From: Toxoplasma gondii ME49
Taxonomy: Eukaryota; Apicomplexa; Conoidasida; Eucoccidiorida; Sarcocystidae
DNA length: 64,000 nucleotides
NCBI RefSeq assembly: GCF_000006565.2
Contig: NC_031479.1
Coordinates: forward strand, 1,922,001-1,986,000
Direction of reading: 5' to 3'
Shown here: piece by piece, positions 1-10,459 of the stretch
Layout of the letters: every line of letters begins with the position of its first letter
Position numbering within the stretch: position 1 is the stretch's first letter
The notes under the pieces: model-generated
Told to the model about the DNA's origin: nothing
Seen by the model: only the letters and a program-made list of their open reading frames with translations
The model's database searches: none
Program-made: the position numbers and the translations under genes

Positions 1-2458
1 TTCACTAGGCGGTGAAGCTTCACTGCCCCTGTCACTGTGGTCGAAATGGGAGGTTCGCCCGCCACCAATCAGGCTGCATCCTGCGTGTGACTCTCTGCAT
101 CGGCCATTCGTTGGGGCAGCCTCATGGGCAGGCATTCACCAGAAAAGGTTGCGTGTAACTACTTTGGTTCCGCTTGAAGCAGTTTCAAAAATCTGTTCGC
201 ACCTTGTAGGGAGTGACGTTTCGGCAGAGTCCTCAGGTTTACTGTACCGCGCAGCTGGAAGTCGAAGAGCCTCTGAGTCCAGGAAAACATGCGACAAAAA
301 GTCGTGTTCAGTACAGAATGGGTCTCTTGTTTAGTTACGTCTGATGTCCTCTTCGGCGTATTCAGCAGTGATTCGATTAACCCTCCATCAATGGCAACGG
401 AGAGATCCCTGCGGAAAGCCTGATGAAAGAAGCGATGTTGCTCCGGTAGGCGAGCGCACCCGTGTAGGGGCGGCACTTAAATACCCTACAGTAGTTGTTG
501 CCGGTTGCCTTCCTTAAGAGCAGTGCAGGATCAATTTTGCAGCTGTGCGGGTTCCATCTGCGATCTCCGCTGAGGCTGCGAAGAGTGGCTCTTGTAACCA
601 GTCGAACCAGTGGCAGACCGTTTCCATTTCGCCTGAATGCGCTCTCATACCTTTCAAAGAATCTCGTTGAATTGGCACCCGGTAGTGCCTCAATGCGTAG
701 TGCCACGCATTCCTTGTCTTCACGCGAACTCGCAAGGCATTCACTTTCTGGAATCAGCGAGTCTCAAGGCAAACGGTTAATCGAGATATGTCGGAGACAG
801 AGGAAGCTGACTCAACGCGAAGCACTACCTATAATAATCAAGATCATAGTATAAACCCAAATAATAACAGATCCACGGACTACATTTCGCGTCATGAATT
901 GTTGACGAATTAACAACCGGGTGTTCAAAGGTAGAATCTTAGATAGTACTTCCAGATTTCACTCTCACATGTGGAAATCGGTACTCGGATATGCATGCAC
1001 AGTCATTAAACCATCATGCGACTACACGAAAAGAGCGACTGAGAGAGAAAAATTTGTTCGGCGCAAATCACTACTGGACGTCTCTGTGACCATGTCGTTT
1101 CTGTTCGTCTCGCTCCCCCCCCCCTACTGCATCTTTTTATCTCCACGTCGGAAAAAAAGTAGAAAGATCGTGCTGGCGGCGCTGCGTACCGGCTCGAACA
1201 CACCTCTGGCATTCAACATCTCAGTTTCATTCTCCATCCCTCTGAACACTGCCACCCGCAGTTCGTCGATTCGCCTACGGGAAGAAGGACACACGTGATC
1301 GAACTGACACATGTAGTGAAAACTCTTCCCATGAGTCGGCGTTGCTGCAGCCTACAGAGAACGACCTCTGTGTATTTAAGGTCTCGTTTTGCCGTCTCAA
1401 CTTCGTCGGTAGTAGGAGGACGTTGCTCCGTTACAGAGCCGAAGAAATACCTTTTCTTGAACTTCTCGTAGAAGGTCTTAATCGGTGGCTTCAGATTGGC
1501 CTGTTAATCCCCTCAACCACAGGGCGGCGTCACAAAAGCGATGAATTCGTGGATATGGTTGACGCTCTCGGCAAGGCGAGTTCCAAATGAGTTGTGGTTC
1601 CTTATTTGCTTGGGGAAGCGCACAGATGGTCAGTTGCCTAGGCCGCTATTTCAGGAGAAATCACTTGAACTAGAATGCCACAGGTGGCTACCGTCGCCTG
1701 CGTGCACTGTGTGCTCAGATGCGACAACGGCACGAACGGTTACAGCCTGTTGTGTCTCAACATGTTGAATCCGCTGTTTCTCACTGAAAAACAAGGATTT
1801 TGTTATATGATTTGGAGGCTAGAACGAGTGTGTTGACTCGAACACATGTTAAATAGCCCAATTAGCACTACTAACGGACTCGGTACGTTTCCACTTTAAC
1901 AACTCTAAAAGAGAACGCGCATCTTCTCGTCAGGGCTTCGTTTTATCCGGGGCAACACGCGTCTCTGTGTACCTACAATGTATGACCGGAGTTGCGCTTC
2001 ATCCCACTGATCCACAGCGTCCGTAGCCGATGGCAACAAGTCCAGATGCGGCAGTTGTTGAATCTGGCCCAAAGCTTGCGCTGGCTTCTGCTGTACAGTT
2101 CCCTATACATAAGTATCTGCGTATTCCAACCATCGACTGTGGAAAAAAGTAGAATCCTAGCAACCGACCTCGTATGCTGGCGAAGACCTTTGTTTCCTAC
2201 TTCCTGTAGCAGAGTAGTCTAGAGCCGATCGTGTGTCACCTGAAACGGTAGGAGTCATCGCTTCTCCGGGTTGATCACTGCAAGAAGTATCTGGACGGTG
2301 TTTGTGTGTTTACCCACTGAATAACCAGTGGGCGTCGGACACCAGGCAACGCGGTGTGGCAGCGGTTCCACTTGTGATGTGAACGATTTCCACATGGCAA
2401 TGAACGAATGCGCCTAATCGAATGGCCGTCGTGTGGAAAACAAGATGCAGTTCCTGAC
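1..2458. other. left flank, no gene assigned
   Basis: All open frames here are short (about 130 codons or fewer) and none shows a recognisable domain or a convincing splice chain. The gene at 2459-3985 on the minus strand appears to continue into this stretch, because its second exon ends in phase 0 at a donor at 2458. I could not pick its next exon with confidence. A minus-strand open frame at 377-706 is the most protein-like of the rest, but it has no supporting junction. Confidence 0.4.
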
Positions 2459-3985
2459 CTTTCTCGAAGAGACGTCGATATTGCGGACCTCCATTTCTGC
2501 CATCGCCCGCGCAAGTTCCATTGCCGTCGCTCCGAAGTTTGTGTCGCCTCGGTGCGATTCACGAGGTTCATTTGTCGGGTAACAGAAGCCTCGTCGCTTT
2601 CCTCTGTATGCAAACGTCGACCGAACCAGGAGAATTGAAACACCAGCAAATGTACTAGTACCACTCATCATGCGATAGGGTGTGCTTCAAGTACAGTGGT
2701 CGTTAATTTACTACCTGTTGAACTGACACAAACACTCTTCAAAAGGGACCGTTCGGCATTCTTTGTATTCGATAACTGGGTCACCTACGGGTGACTCCTG
2801 CGAGGCTCCGGAACTGGAACTAGGCATCTGCTTGGGAATTCAACATTCGTTTCATGACGTACTTTCTTCGTTGCGGCATCCAAGGATTCGTTCACTCCCA
2901 TTCCCTGGGCATTTTCAACAATCGTGAGCAAGGTACACCATCGCTAAATTTCAACAATAAAAGGCAGACTGCGCATAGCGCCGTTGTCTCTGTGCTCACT
3001 GTCCCTGCATCCGGTACCGCTCCTCGAGTTCCTGTTCTGTTTTGATAGAGGGGGGCCTCGCTCTTCGTTGGGTTCGTTCGCCAAGCCACGTTTCCTCTTC
3101 CTCTTCATTGTCTTCTCCGTCAGTTTCGTCCGCTTCATCCTCCTGTCTCGCTTCTGCTTCATCGTCAAGCCTGTTTTTGATGTGTTCAGTGTCGCTCTGC
3201 TTGGAGGGTAAGTTATTCGTATGACTTACACAGTCTTGGCGCAGTCGATTGGGCACTGCTACAGCACTGCTTCGCCGCTTTGTCTCTTCGTTGGAGCGTC
3301 TGCCGCTGGCCATAATATTTACCCTGTTCTGATCTGCAGTGAGAACGATGGTAGACCGAGGTCGGGTGCCATGTCGCAATGCGTGGACGGATGGACCCTG
3401 AGACAACGCCTGTGACATGTCAGCTCTTGAACCTCTTCGGTCTGCGTTACGTTGCCCTGCCAAGCTGCTTTGTTTCGAACGTAGTGTGGTGGAGAACGGC
3501 GGAGCTGGTTTTGGTGAAATCATGCTCACTGAGCGAGCCTGTACACGCGGTTTCCGCACTTTCGGGTCGACCGTATTGGCCTCCTCCGAGGCTCTGGACA
3601 GGAAAATTGAGGGACCAGCGCCCGAACTCGCGCGTTCGCTTAGGCCATTCGCCTCAACATTGTTAGAGCCAGTACCACTTACAGTATTTTCGTTTGACAA
3701 CATGCGTGTTACACGGCTAGAAGCCACATCGTTGGACTGACTGTCAACACCAGGTCTGAACGGTGCAGGCCCTGCAGTTTGTACTCGGGACTGTCGTCCT
3801 ACGGCGGGACCGAAGGGCTGCCCTCTCTCCTTCATGTTTGAAGGCACACTCGTGGAAGTGGTGGGAGAGTTGGAAGTTACAGGTCGCGCCTGGCAGTTCT
3901 CCTTACGGGTCCGCCTTGTTTGCGCATCAGGAGGTTCACTAGGAGGAAACTGCTGGAAAAAAACGTTGGACCCGGCGCCCTTCAT
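2459..3985 (-). CDS. hypothetical basic low-complexity protein, partial two-exon model
   Basis: Not recognised. The main exon is 3985-3000 (ATG at 3985, 328 codons plus two bases) and ends at a CA|GTGAGC donor. It joins in phase to an exon at 2603-2459, which starts after TACAG and ends AAG|GTCAGG in phase 0, giving at least 377 residues. The first part is rich in Ser, Arg, Pro and Thr with no membrane segment or signal peptide. An acidic run of Glu and Asp follows near residues 284-302. The second exon encodes a helix-like segment with ELARAMAEMEV. Without the splice the frame would stop at 2996, giving 329 residues. A CAG lies just before the ATG, so a further upstream exon is possible. The 3' end is not resolved. 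The strand is supported by the phase match and the long open frame. Confidence 0.5.
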
Positions 3986-6900
3986 TCTGGGATGAAAGCG
4001 ACTGGATGGAAGGCAGTTCAGGGACTGCGTTACCCGAGACTGTCCCGTTCATACATTACGGCACAAACTTTCCAGAGCTACACTTGATATGGGAACATCG
4101 AGCAACTACGCAGGCCAGGCGTTTTCACGCTTGGACTGGATGCGTGGTCCGCTAGTTGTCCTTCGGCTCGTCCTTTTGAACAAAGATTCAATTGTGTGTG
4201 CTTTTTCGAACTCTTGGCCGAGCAAAAAATCATACTGCAAGATAAGCGGCTTTGGGATGAGGATAGTGGCCCCTAAAACTACATGCCGGAGTGATGGTGG
4301 ATCGCACGCTCGCCGGATTCGAATGTGTCTGACTAGTATAAGGATACATTTTCGGGGCCAGGACGAAGAAAGCGTTGACTGAGACTTTGTGCAGAGAGTA
4401 AGTGATTGTCGTCCTTGCAGGAGTACTCTCGAATATCGAGTCTCAATGCTGTTTGTACCCTGCAGATCAGCTGTCTACGACACGTAGAGGTTCTCTCTGC
4501 GACATGGAAGGAAGATAACTACAACGTGTTTGCATGCGCAGCGCTTTGTTTCCTAGCTACAAAACATGGCAACAAATCCATTCGACTGAGACTGAAACAG
4601 GAGAAACCTTCAAACGCGAATTGCGTCGGACCAGTCGCATCGGCGAAAAGACGAGACAAGACGCGGAAGAACGGGGGCTCAACCCCGCCGTGGTCCGCAG
4701 AATCTGGGAAAGTGCTCTACCATGATATTGCAGCTAGCAGAAAGAGGTGCATTGTTGTGCCTCATTCGACAGTACCCACAGACTGGGTCGAAATGGCCGC
4801 TGCAGCCTCGGTGACCGACCAAATTGCGTGTCTTGTCATTGTGGGTTGGAGCAGCATTGAGAAGAGGGCGAAGCTTGTAACATGCGTGAATCAACAATCG
4901 TTAGAGGAGACTTGCTCAAGAACCCAACAGGTACGACTAGTTGGTCTGCCGCCATCCCTCTTCGTCACCGTTTCGATCAACTGCTATCGGAGTTTCGGAG
5001 TCCCCACACTTTGAGGGGCAAGAGATATGTACAGTTCTTAACCATTTTCATGAAGAAAAAAATACCATATCTCTCCTTCTTGCCTGGTAAATTTGGGTTG
5101 GACCGTCTTCCGTCAGTTTTCGAAGGAGTCGCCATTTTTTTCGCTTTCTTTTCGATGGGGGCTTCGAATCGATTAACACGACACAGTTCTGGCCAAGGGA
5201 ATTCGTGAGAACGTGACTACTTTGGCACCTTGAAGGCCTGCTGATGACCGTGACAGAGGAATCTGAACATCGTAAAAAGTCTTATTACAGTACATCTCTC
5301 GCCATGTAGTACCAACCAAAAAGGACAGAGTCTGGAAGGCGTTACTCTGAGATATTGTAATACATCATCTTTGGGTGGTACCAACTGAACAGCAGTGTTA
5401 CCTTCCGTTGAATACGACTGACTGCACCAACCAACATTTGCCTCGAAAAATATATATATGGAAGAACCTTGCTGTCGTAGGATTTTGAAATCCAAACAGG
5501 TTCATCAACCACGGCGGCACACACATATTACATATGTTCACCAGTTATTACGACCGCCGTGAGACCATTCTATGGGGGGGATGGATGGCTCCTGTATCAC
5601 CTCTGTGACGTGACGCACCTGGCGTTCTGAGCATACTTCCGCGAATCTTGCGGAAGATCCAAGCTTCACGTTGCCCGTCTTCGGAGCCCGCTCCAGTTTT
5701 CTGATTACAAATACTGCGGTCGTCAGTGCGAAATGACCACGAATATACAAGCAAAAGCTGGCACGGATCCCTCGTGGCGGAGCTGCAGCTCGGAGTCAAC
5801 GCTGGCACTCTGCATACTTTCAGGAGACGCGTGGAACAGACAAATTGCTACATCTGCTACCAATATGCGCTTTGAACTCGGCGAACAGCGCAAGACTTCT
5901 TCTGCGTGTGTTGTTTGGACAAAACAGTGAAATTATTCTAACTTGTCTAACGGATGAACCTGTAAGAACCGCCCGCGACAACTCAAGCATTGCCCAGAAA
6001 TGGTTTGTGTAACACCAAGACTGCCAACGGCATTTTCGTTGCCGTTGGGACTTCCAGGGCACCTTGCTTGTAACTCTATCGCGGGAAAGGCAAACATCCT
6101 CAGAACAGTGCCACTCCCGTATGACTTTCGCTGAGAGACACAAAGCCAGCGCTCTGTGAAGTGAAGGCAATCCCCAAAAAAGTTCGTTCTCAGACGAACT
6201 CGTCCTCGACACTTTCGGTCGTTTGATCAAGGAGCCTGAGTCGCTTGTTATTCCTGACCATTTTCCACTAAACTACTGCAGCGTTCTGTTGCGTCTGTGA
6301 ATCCTGAATTTCTTTAGAAGGAGTAGATGAAACAAGCGATACGGGCGAACGAGGCTTGTAGAATGCCACAGCGAGACATCGATAGAGGGGCTTAGAGGGA
6401 CCTGCCATTGCCCATAGGCCTTCCCTAGCCCATGATTGTTTGCAGTGACTGTTTTTTCTGCGGTCTCGCCTCTACTGCTGTGGACTAGAAGCTTGCTTGT
6501 TCTCCGACTCCCAGTAACAATTATTCCTCGAGACTTCCCTTCGTGTCCAGGACCGAGAATCAGTCCGGAATGTGAAGTTCGCCTATAAGCATACGTTGTG
6601 AGTGAGGCAAAATATGTGTGCAATTCACGACCATACTTCCGTCTTGTGTCGAGATGGAGAAACGTGGAAACCAGCCTTCTTGTCAGTCGCACTGGTGTCG
6701 GCTGCAGCCACGGGCTTCCTCACAATAATCGATGGTTGTGGCTGGCTAGATCGACTGGAACTCTAAGGTCACATTCTGCTTTCTTAAAATCGGAAAACCA
6801 GTGCCACCAACGGATATCAACCAGGGGAGCTTCCTAATTCATTTTGCCGCCCTTTTAAACGCATTCCTGTCGCTCTCAACGCGCCGAGAAACGCCGCGGC

Positions 6901-7212
6901 ATGCACCGCGTCGTTGCTGGCCACAGCAGACACACGTTGTCTTGGATTCTTTGATCGAGCTGAGCCGCGGTGGACAAGCCCGCAATTTTGGAGGCTTCTA
7001 AACGAAAGATTTCTACGTCCACATACTTTTCGCACCTGGTTCTCGCTCTGAGTTCTGGCTTTGTTTTACGAGGTAACTGCGTTTCGCCGGCACACTGCGC
7101 CAGACTTCCTGGGTCATTGCACGTGACTTGCGCTAGTCGTGCCCTTTCTTCAGTGCCGCGCCAGACACCGTCTTTCTTTTTTTAGAGGCAACTGGCCCCC
7201 CACTTGTCTAAG
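3986..7212. other. spacer, mostly without recognisable genes
   Basis: Between the minus-strand gene at 2459-3985 and the small membrane protein gene at 7213. Apart from the doubtful open frame at 4406-5014, I see only short frames and no repeats worth naming. Confidence 0.35.
4406..5014 (+). CDS. doubtful open reading frame of 202 codons
   Basis: This is the longest stop-free stretch in the 3986-7212 spacer, and it is longer than expected by chance at this base composition. The product has no motif I recognise. A second frame over the same bases (about 4560-4725) encodes a highly charged helical stretch containing GETFKRELRRTSRIGEKT, which also looks coding. At most one of the two can be the main exon. 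A GT donor after CCAACAG near 4930 would allow the 202-codon frame to be an internal exon. Neither frame could be joined convincingly to another exon, so this is only a possible exon. Confidence 0.18.
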   Translation: MSSLQEYSRISSLNAVCTLQISCLRHVEVLSATWKEDNYNVFACAALCFLATKHGNKSIRLRLKQEKPSNANCVGPVASAKRRDKTRKNGGSTPPWSAESGKVLYHDIAASRKRCIVVPHSTVPTDWVEMAAAASVTDQIACLVIVGWSSIEKRAKLVTCVNQQSLEETCSRTQQVRLVGLPPSLFVTVSINCYRSFGVPTL

Positions 7213-7527
7213 ATGGACACAGAATCGTTTCACCGTCCAGGCCGTCGCTCACGTTTGTTGGTGCTTGCCGCTGTCTGTGTAGCTGTTTCCCTGCCGTTCC
7301 TGCCGTTGATCCTGAACCTCACCTCGATAACGCACATCAACCCGGTATTTGCGGGCTTGTTTCTGATCCTATGTCCCGTCTTCATCGTTCTCGTCATCTT
7401 CTCCGTTTCGCGTTGCTCTGAAAACTACGAACCGGAGAGGACGCGACGGGTTTCGCGTAGACGAGACGACGACGAAGCCCGCCAACCTCTCGCCTCGGCT
7501 TTTAGTGACCGTCTTCACGAGTCCTGA
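7213..7527 (+). CDS. small two-helix membrane protein, 104 residues
   Basis: Single-exon frame. I use the ATG at 7213 because the open frame extends upstream only to a TTG, which is not a usual start in this kind of genome. A short basic N-terminus (RPGRRSR) is followed by a hydrophobic segment at about residues 16-38 and a second at about 45-65. The tail is very basic and acidic (ERTRRVSRRRDDDE). The two helices are joined by a short loop, so both termini should lie on the same side, presumably the cytosol because of the Arg-rich flanks. No family is recognised. The next gene starts about 310 bases downstream on the same strand, but eukaryotic genes need not be co-transcribed. It could also be the last exon of a longer gene. 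Confidence 0.5.
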   Translation: MDTESFHRPGRRSRLLVLAAVCVAVSLPFLPLILNLTSITHINPVFAGLFLILCPVFIVLVIFSVSRCSENYEPERTRRVSRRRDDDEARQPLASAFSDRLHES

Positions 7528-7839
7528 ATGCGGAAGGACCAGCATATCTGAAACCGAGTTGGCATTCACTCCCCCAATCCGTGTCGTCTCTCCTAACATC
7601 TGCTTCATCCGCCAGCGCCCCTGTCGTCTTCTTCAAAGCCACCTGCCGACTCCGTCGCGTGAGTGCGGCACGAGAGGCTCTGTGGTTGCCTTTCTTGATG
7701 AACGACGGCTGCATTGTGCCGCCGGAGTCACCCGAAAACTTTTCTCAAGGTTTGGGATTGCCCCTTCTGGGCTGAACAAAAGCTGCTGTTCAGCTGTCGA
7801 CCCCTTTTTTGTTCGGTCGCAGTTCCCTCCGTGAGCACC

Positions 7840-8665
7840 ATGTCGAGTGACGCGGATATTCAAATGGCCTTTCAGGATTGTTCGGAGGGATCGAAAATAC
7901 CGGCAGCAAAAGTCGGTGCCGCGGCACGCCTTGCAGGTGCCTCGCCTTCAAACGGAGAGGTGGCCGAGTTTGCCGGCAAGATGTCTGGAGGGGTTGATTT
8001 GGCAGCCTTCAAGACCTTCTGCAATGCCACTCAACATAAAGACGACGATCCGAACGACCTGAAGGAACTCTTCAAAGGTGAGCGTGCGGAAGAAGCGTCT
8101 TTCGTATTAATAGCCTGGTACCGGAGGTTTTAATTGCTTACACGGGGGCGAGAAGTGGAAAGCACGGGAGTACTGCCAAGGGGGATGGGGATGTAGCTTA
8201 TGAACAGAAAATGACCTTTTTCGAACCGTGCGGGACTGCCCACCAAAGAACTCTTCACCTGAGGCACACGACGGCAGAGTTTCGGACGGAAAAGACGACC
8301 TCACTCCGCCAGAAAACAGAAGCTGTGATGTAGTGCAGACGCAAGATGGAACAGAATGCCTCTCGCGTACAAAAGCGTTGCCGTCGTGATCACCTAATCG
8401 GTCCATTGGGACCTGGTGGCTCTGACATTCTAGAGATAGTGGACCGATCGTTCTAAAATTGACTTTGTGTGTCTTGCTTGTCTGCACAGCGGCGGATATC
8501 GGCGGCTCGGGAAAGATTGGGAGAACTGCGATGAAGAATATTCTGCAGGGTTTCGGCGAGCCCCTCACTGATGCGGAGTTCGAGGCGATTGCCAAGGACT
8601 TTTTGCGGGACAACGGCGAAAATGTTGATTATGCAGCCATGATGGCGGCCATTATCCAATCCTGA
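7840..8665 (+). CDS. calmodulin-like / myosin essential light chain-like protein, 137 residues
   Basis: Two exons, 7840-8077 and 8490-8665, joined in phase (TTCAAAG|GTGAGC donor, TGCACAG acceptor) to give 137 residues. The fold is that of a two-lobed EF-hand protein of calmodulin size. The N-lobe segment ASPSNGEV aligns with the NPTNAEV-type segment of essential light chains. The C-lobe begins ELFKAADIGGSGKIGRTAM, an EF-loop-like stretch, and is followed by the usual GFGEPLTDAEFEAI linker and helix. The loop lacks the acidic residue at position 12 and has no good position-3 ligand, so Ca2+ binding there is unlikely. The other loops are degenerate too. Such non-binding relatives are typical of myosin light chains. 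In T. gondii, light chains of this size bind myosin A in the glideosome at the inner membrane complex. Assignment to that role is inference. It could instead be another calmodulin-like protein. Confidence 0.8.
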
Positions 8666-10459
8666 ACACGTCCTGGCAAAGCACACCGTTTGTGAAAGCA
8701 ATCAGCGCCGATCGTAGAGTTCTTTTCAAGTACCCCGCTTGTCCCAGTCTCCCGTTGCTGTTTTTCCTCCTGTTTTTTCGCGCAAACGGGCAATTAGTCA
8801 CGATTCCGTTCACGCAGATAAGCAACTGAACACCTTTTCCTTTCATTGGTGTGGCCTTTCGCCAGCGTAGACGGAACATTTCGCGAAACACGCACACGCA
8901 TTCAGATCTCTCACCGTTCCACGTCTGGAAATCGTTGAGAAGCAAGATGCAGAAACATAGATGCGGTCACCTACAAAGGAACTGAAGGCAAAACTGTATC
9001 CTGCGAGAATGCACATTACTCCCGTGACATATATGTTTACCATACGTTGTTGAAAGGCTAGTTCGACGGAAATTCGTTTCTGCGGAGAGCACAAGCGCAA
9101 AACGCAATCATTTCCTGAAGCGGTCTGCAGCTTCCCGACGCAGTTAACGCTTCACCGTCATCAGATTTCATCTTCACAATCCAGAAACACTCTTAGCTGG
9201 AGACAGAGGCTTTGTAAATGTGCTTTGGCACCTCGTTACCCGGATGCCGACAAACACCCCAGCTCAGCGCGACAACGCAGAACCCCTGACCCTTGTCGAC
9301 AGCGTTTTTTCGCACTGAATGAGCGAAAGCAGATGTACACAAAGATTCGCAATTGAGGTCCCTAGGTCGCCAGCGCTGTGTCGGCTCAGTACTGAGCAGC
9401 GGCTCTCGAGCACCGAGACAACCGTCCCGTCTGCCTGTAGTGGTCGACGAAGATGAACGCCTTGATCACTGCCTAGACACCAGACACGCTTCTGTCTCTC
9501 TCGTGCAATTTTCGTGGTTCTTTGTTTCCAAAATATTGGCGCCGTCGTCTTGAGGTTCGCCCTCATGAAAGTGAACTGGCGCAACGGTGTATTGTACCAC
9601 AGAGGCATGCAACAAGCGGTGCGAATTCAGACCTAGACTTTCTGCAGAAAGCACATCAGCCGCAATCCTATATATGCATGTATATTATCCTCATGTACAA
9701 ATGCGAGTGCAACTCTACATACGTATATACAGATGTGTAGATGGTCAACTTTCTACATCTTCTTGTGACCGTCTCGCTTATACGGGACGTCCACCAGCTA
9801 CGCACAGTGAAGAAGTTTGTGTGTTCCAGAGGTCTGAACTGGCATTGCCAAATCACTCAGAGTTTTTTCCAGAAAAACGAGGCTTCTTCAGACTCAAGTG
9901 GCGTGCTGAGCAGATTCAAGGACGTTCCCCTTCCCCCCTCCCCTCCCCCGCGTTCTCCCTGTGCAAACCCACCTTCTGCGACTTTCTCGTCGCGACCGGA
10001 GACACCGCTTAGCTGATCCGCGGCACACAAAACACACGAGAAGACAGGCACCCTTTCCCCGAATTTCGCATGCCTTTGCCTCTGTTCTCTGTCGTAAACA
10101 GGCTGCATTTTGGATTTGACGGGTCGACTCGAGTTTGTCTGCTTTCGTTTCTCCAGCCGCCCTCCTTGTCTCGTGGGTCGATGGACCTCTTTTCCACCCA
10201 TGGTCCGGGGGTGTGCATGTGTTTCCGACTCAAAAGCGTGGTTACAAGACAAGCGTCTTCTTATCCTCCGTCGAGTGCTTCCCTCTGTCTTTTGACTCTT
10301 TTGCTCCTTCGTCTCTTCTCTTTCTCTGCACTTCTCTTCGCGTTGCTGAGCTTCCTAGACGGAGGCTGTCTCTACGGCCGATATCCAAAGAACCGTTTTG
10401 AGGGACGAGGAGGCCGTGAAACGCGTGCTCATTTTTGCAGAAGAAAACGACCACAAAAC
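8666..10459. other. spacer upstream of the giant gene
   Basis: No gene seen. About 9660-9740 is AT-rich with short TATA runs. From about 9900 the plus strand becomes pyrimidine-rich (CCCTTCCCCCCTCCCC near 9928), as expected for the leader of the gene starting at 10460. An in-frame ATG at 10070 opens the same frame, but the ATG at 10460 has the better context (AAAACATGG). Confidence 0.45.

Noticed and set aside
7204..7212. TTG start three codons upstream of the small membrane protein
   Set aside because: Non-ATG starts are not expected for nuclear genes of this lineage; the ATG at 7213 is in frame.
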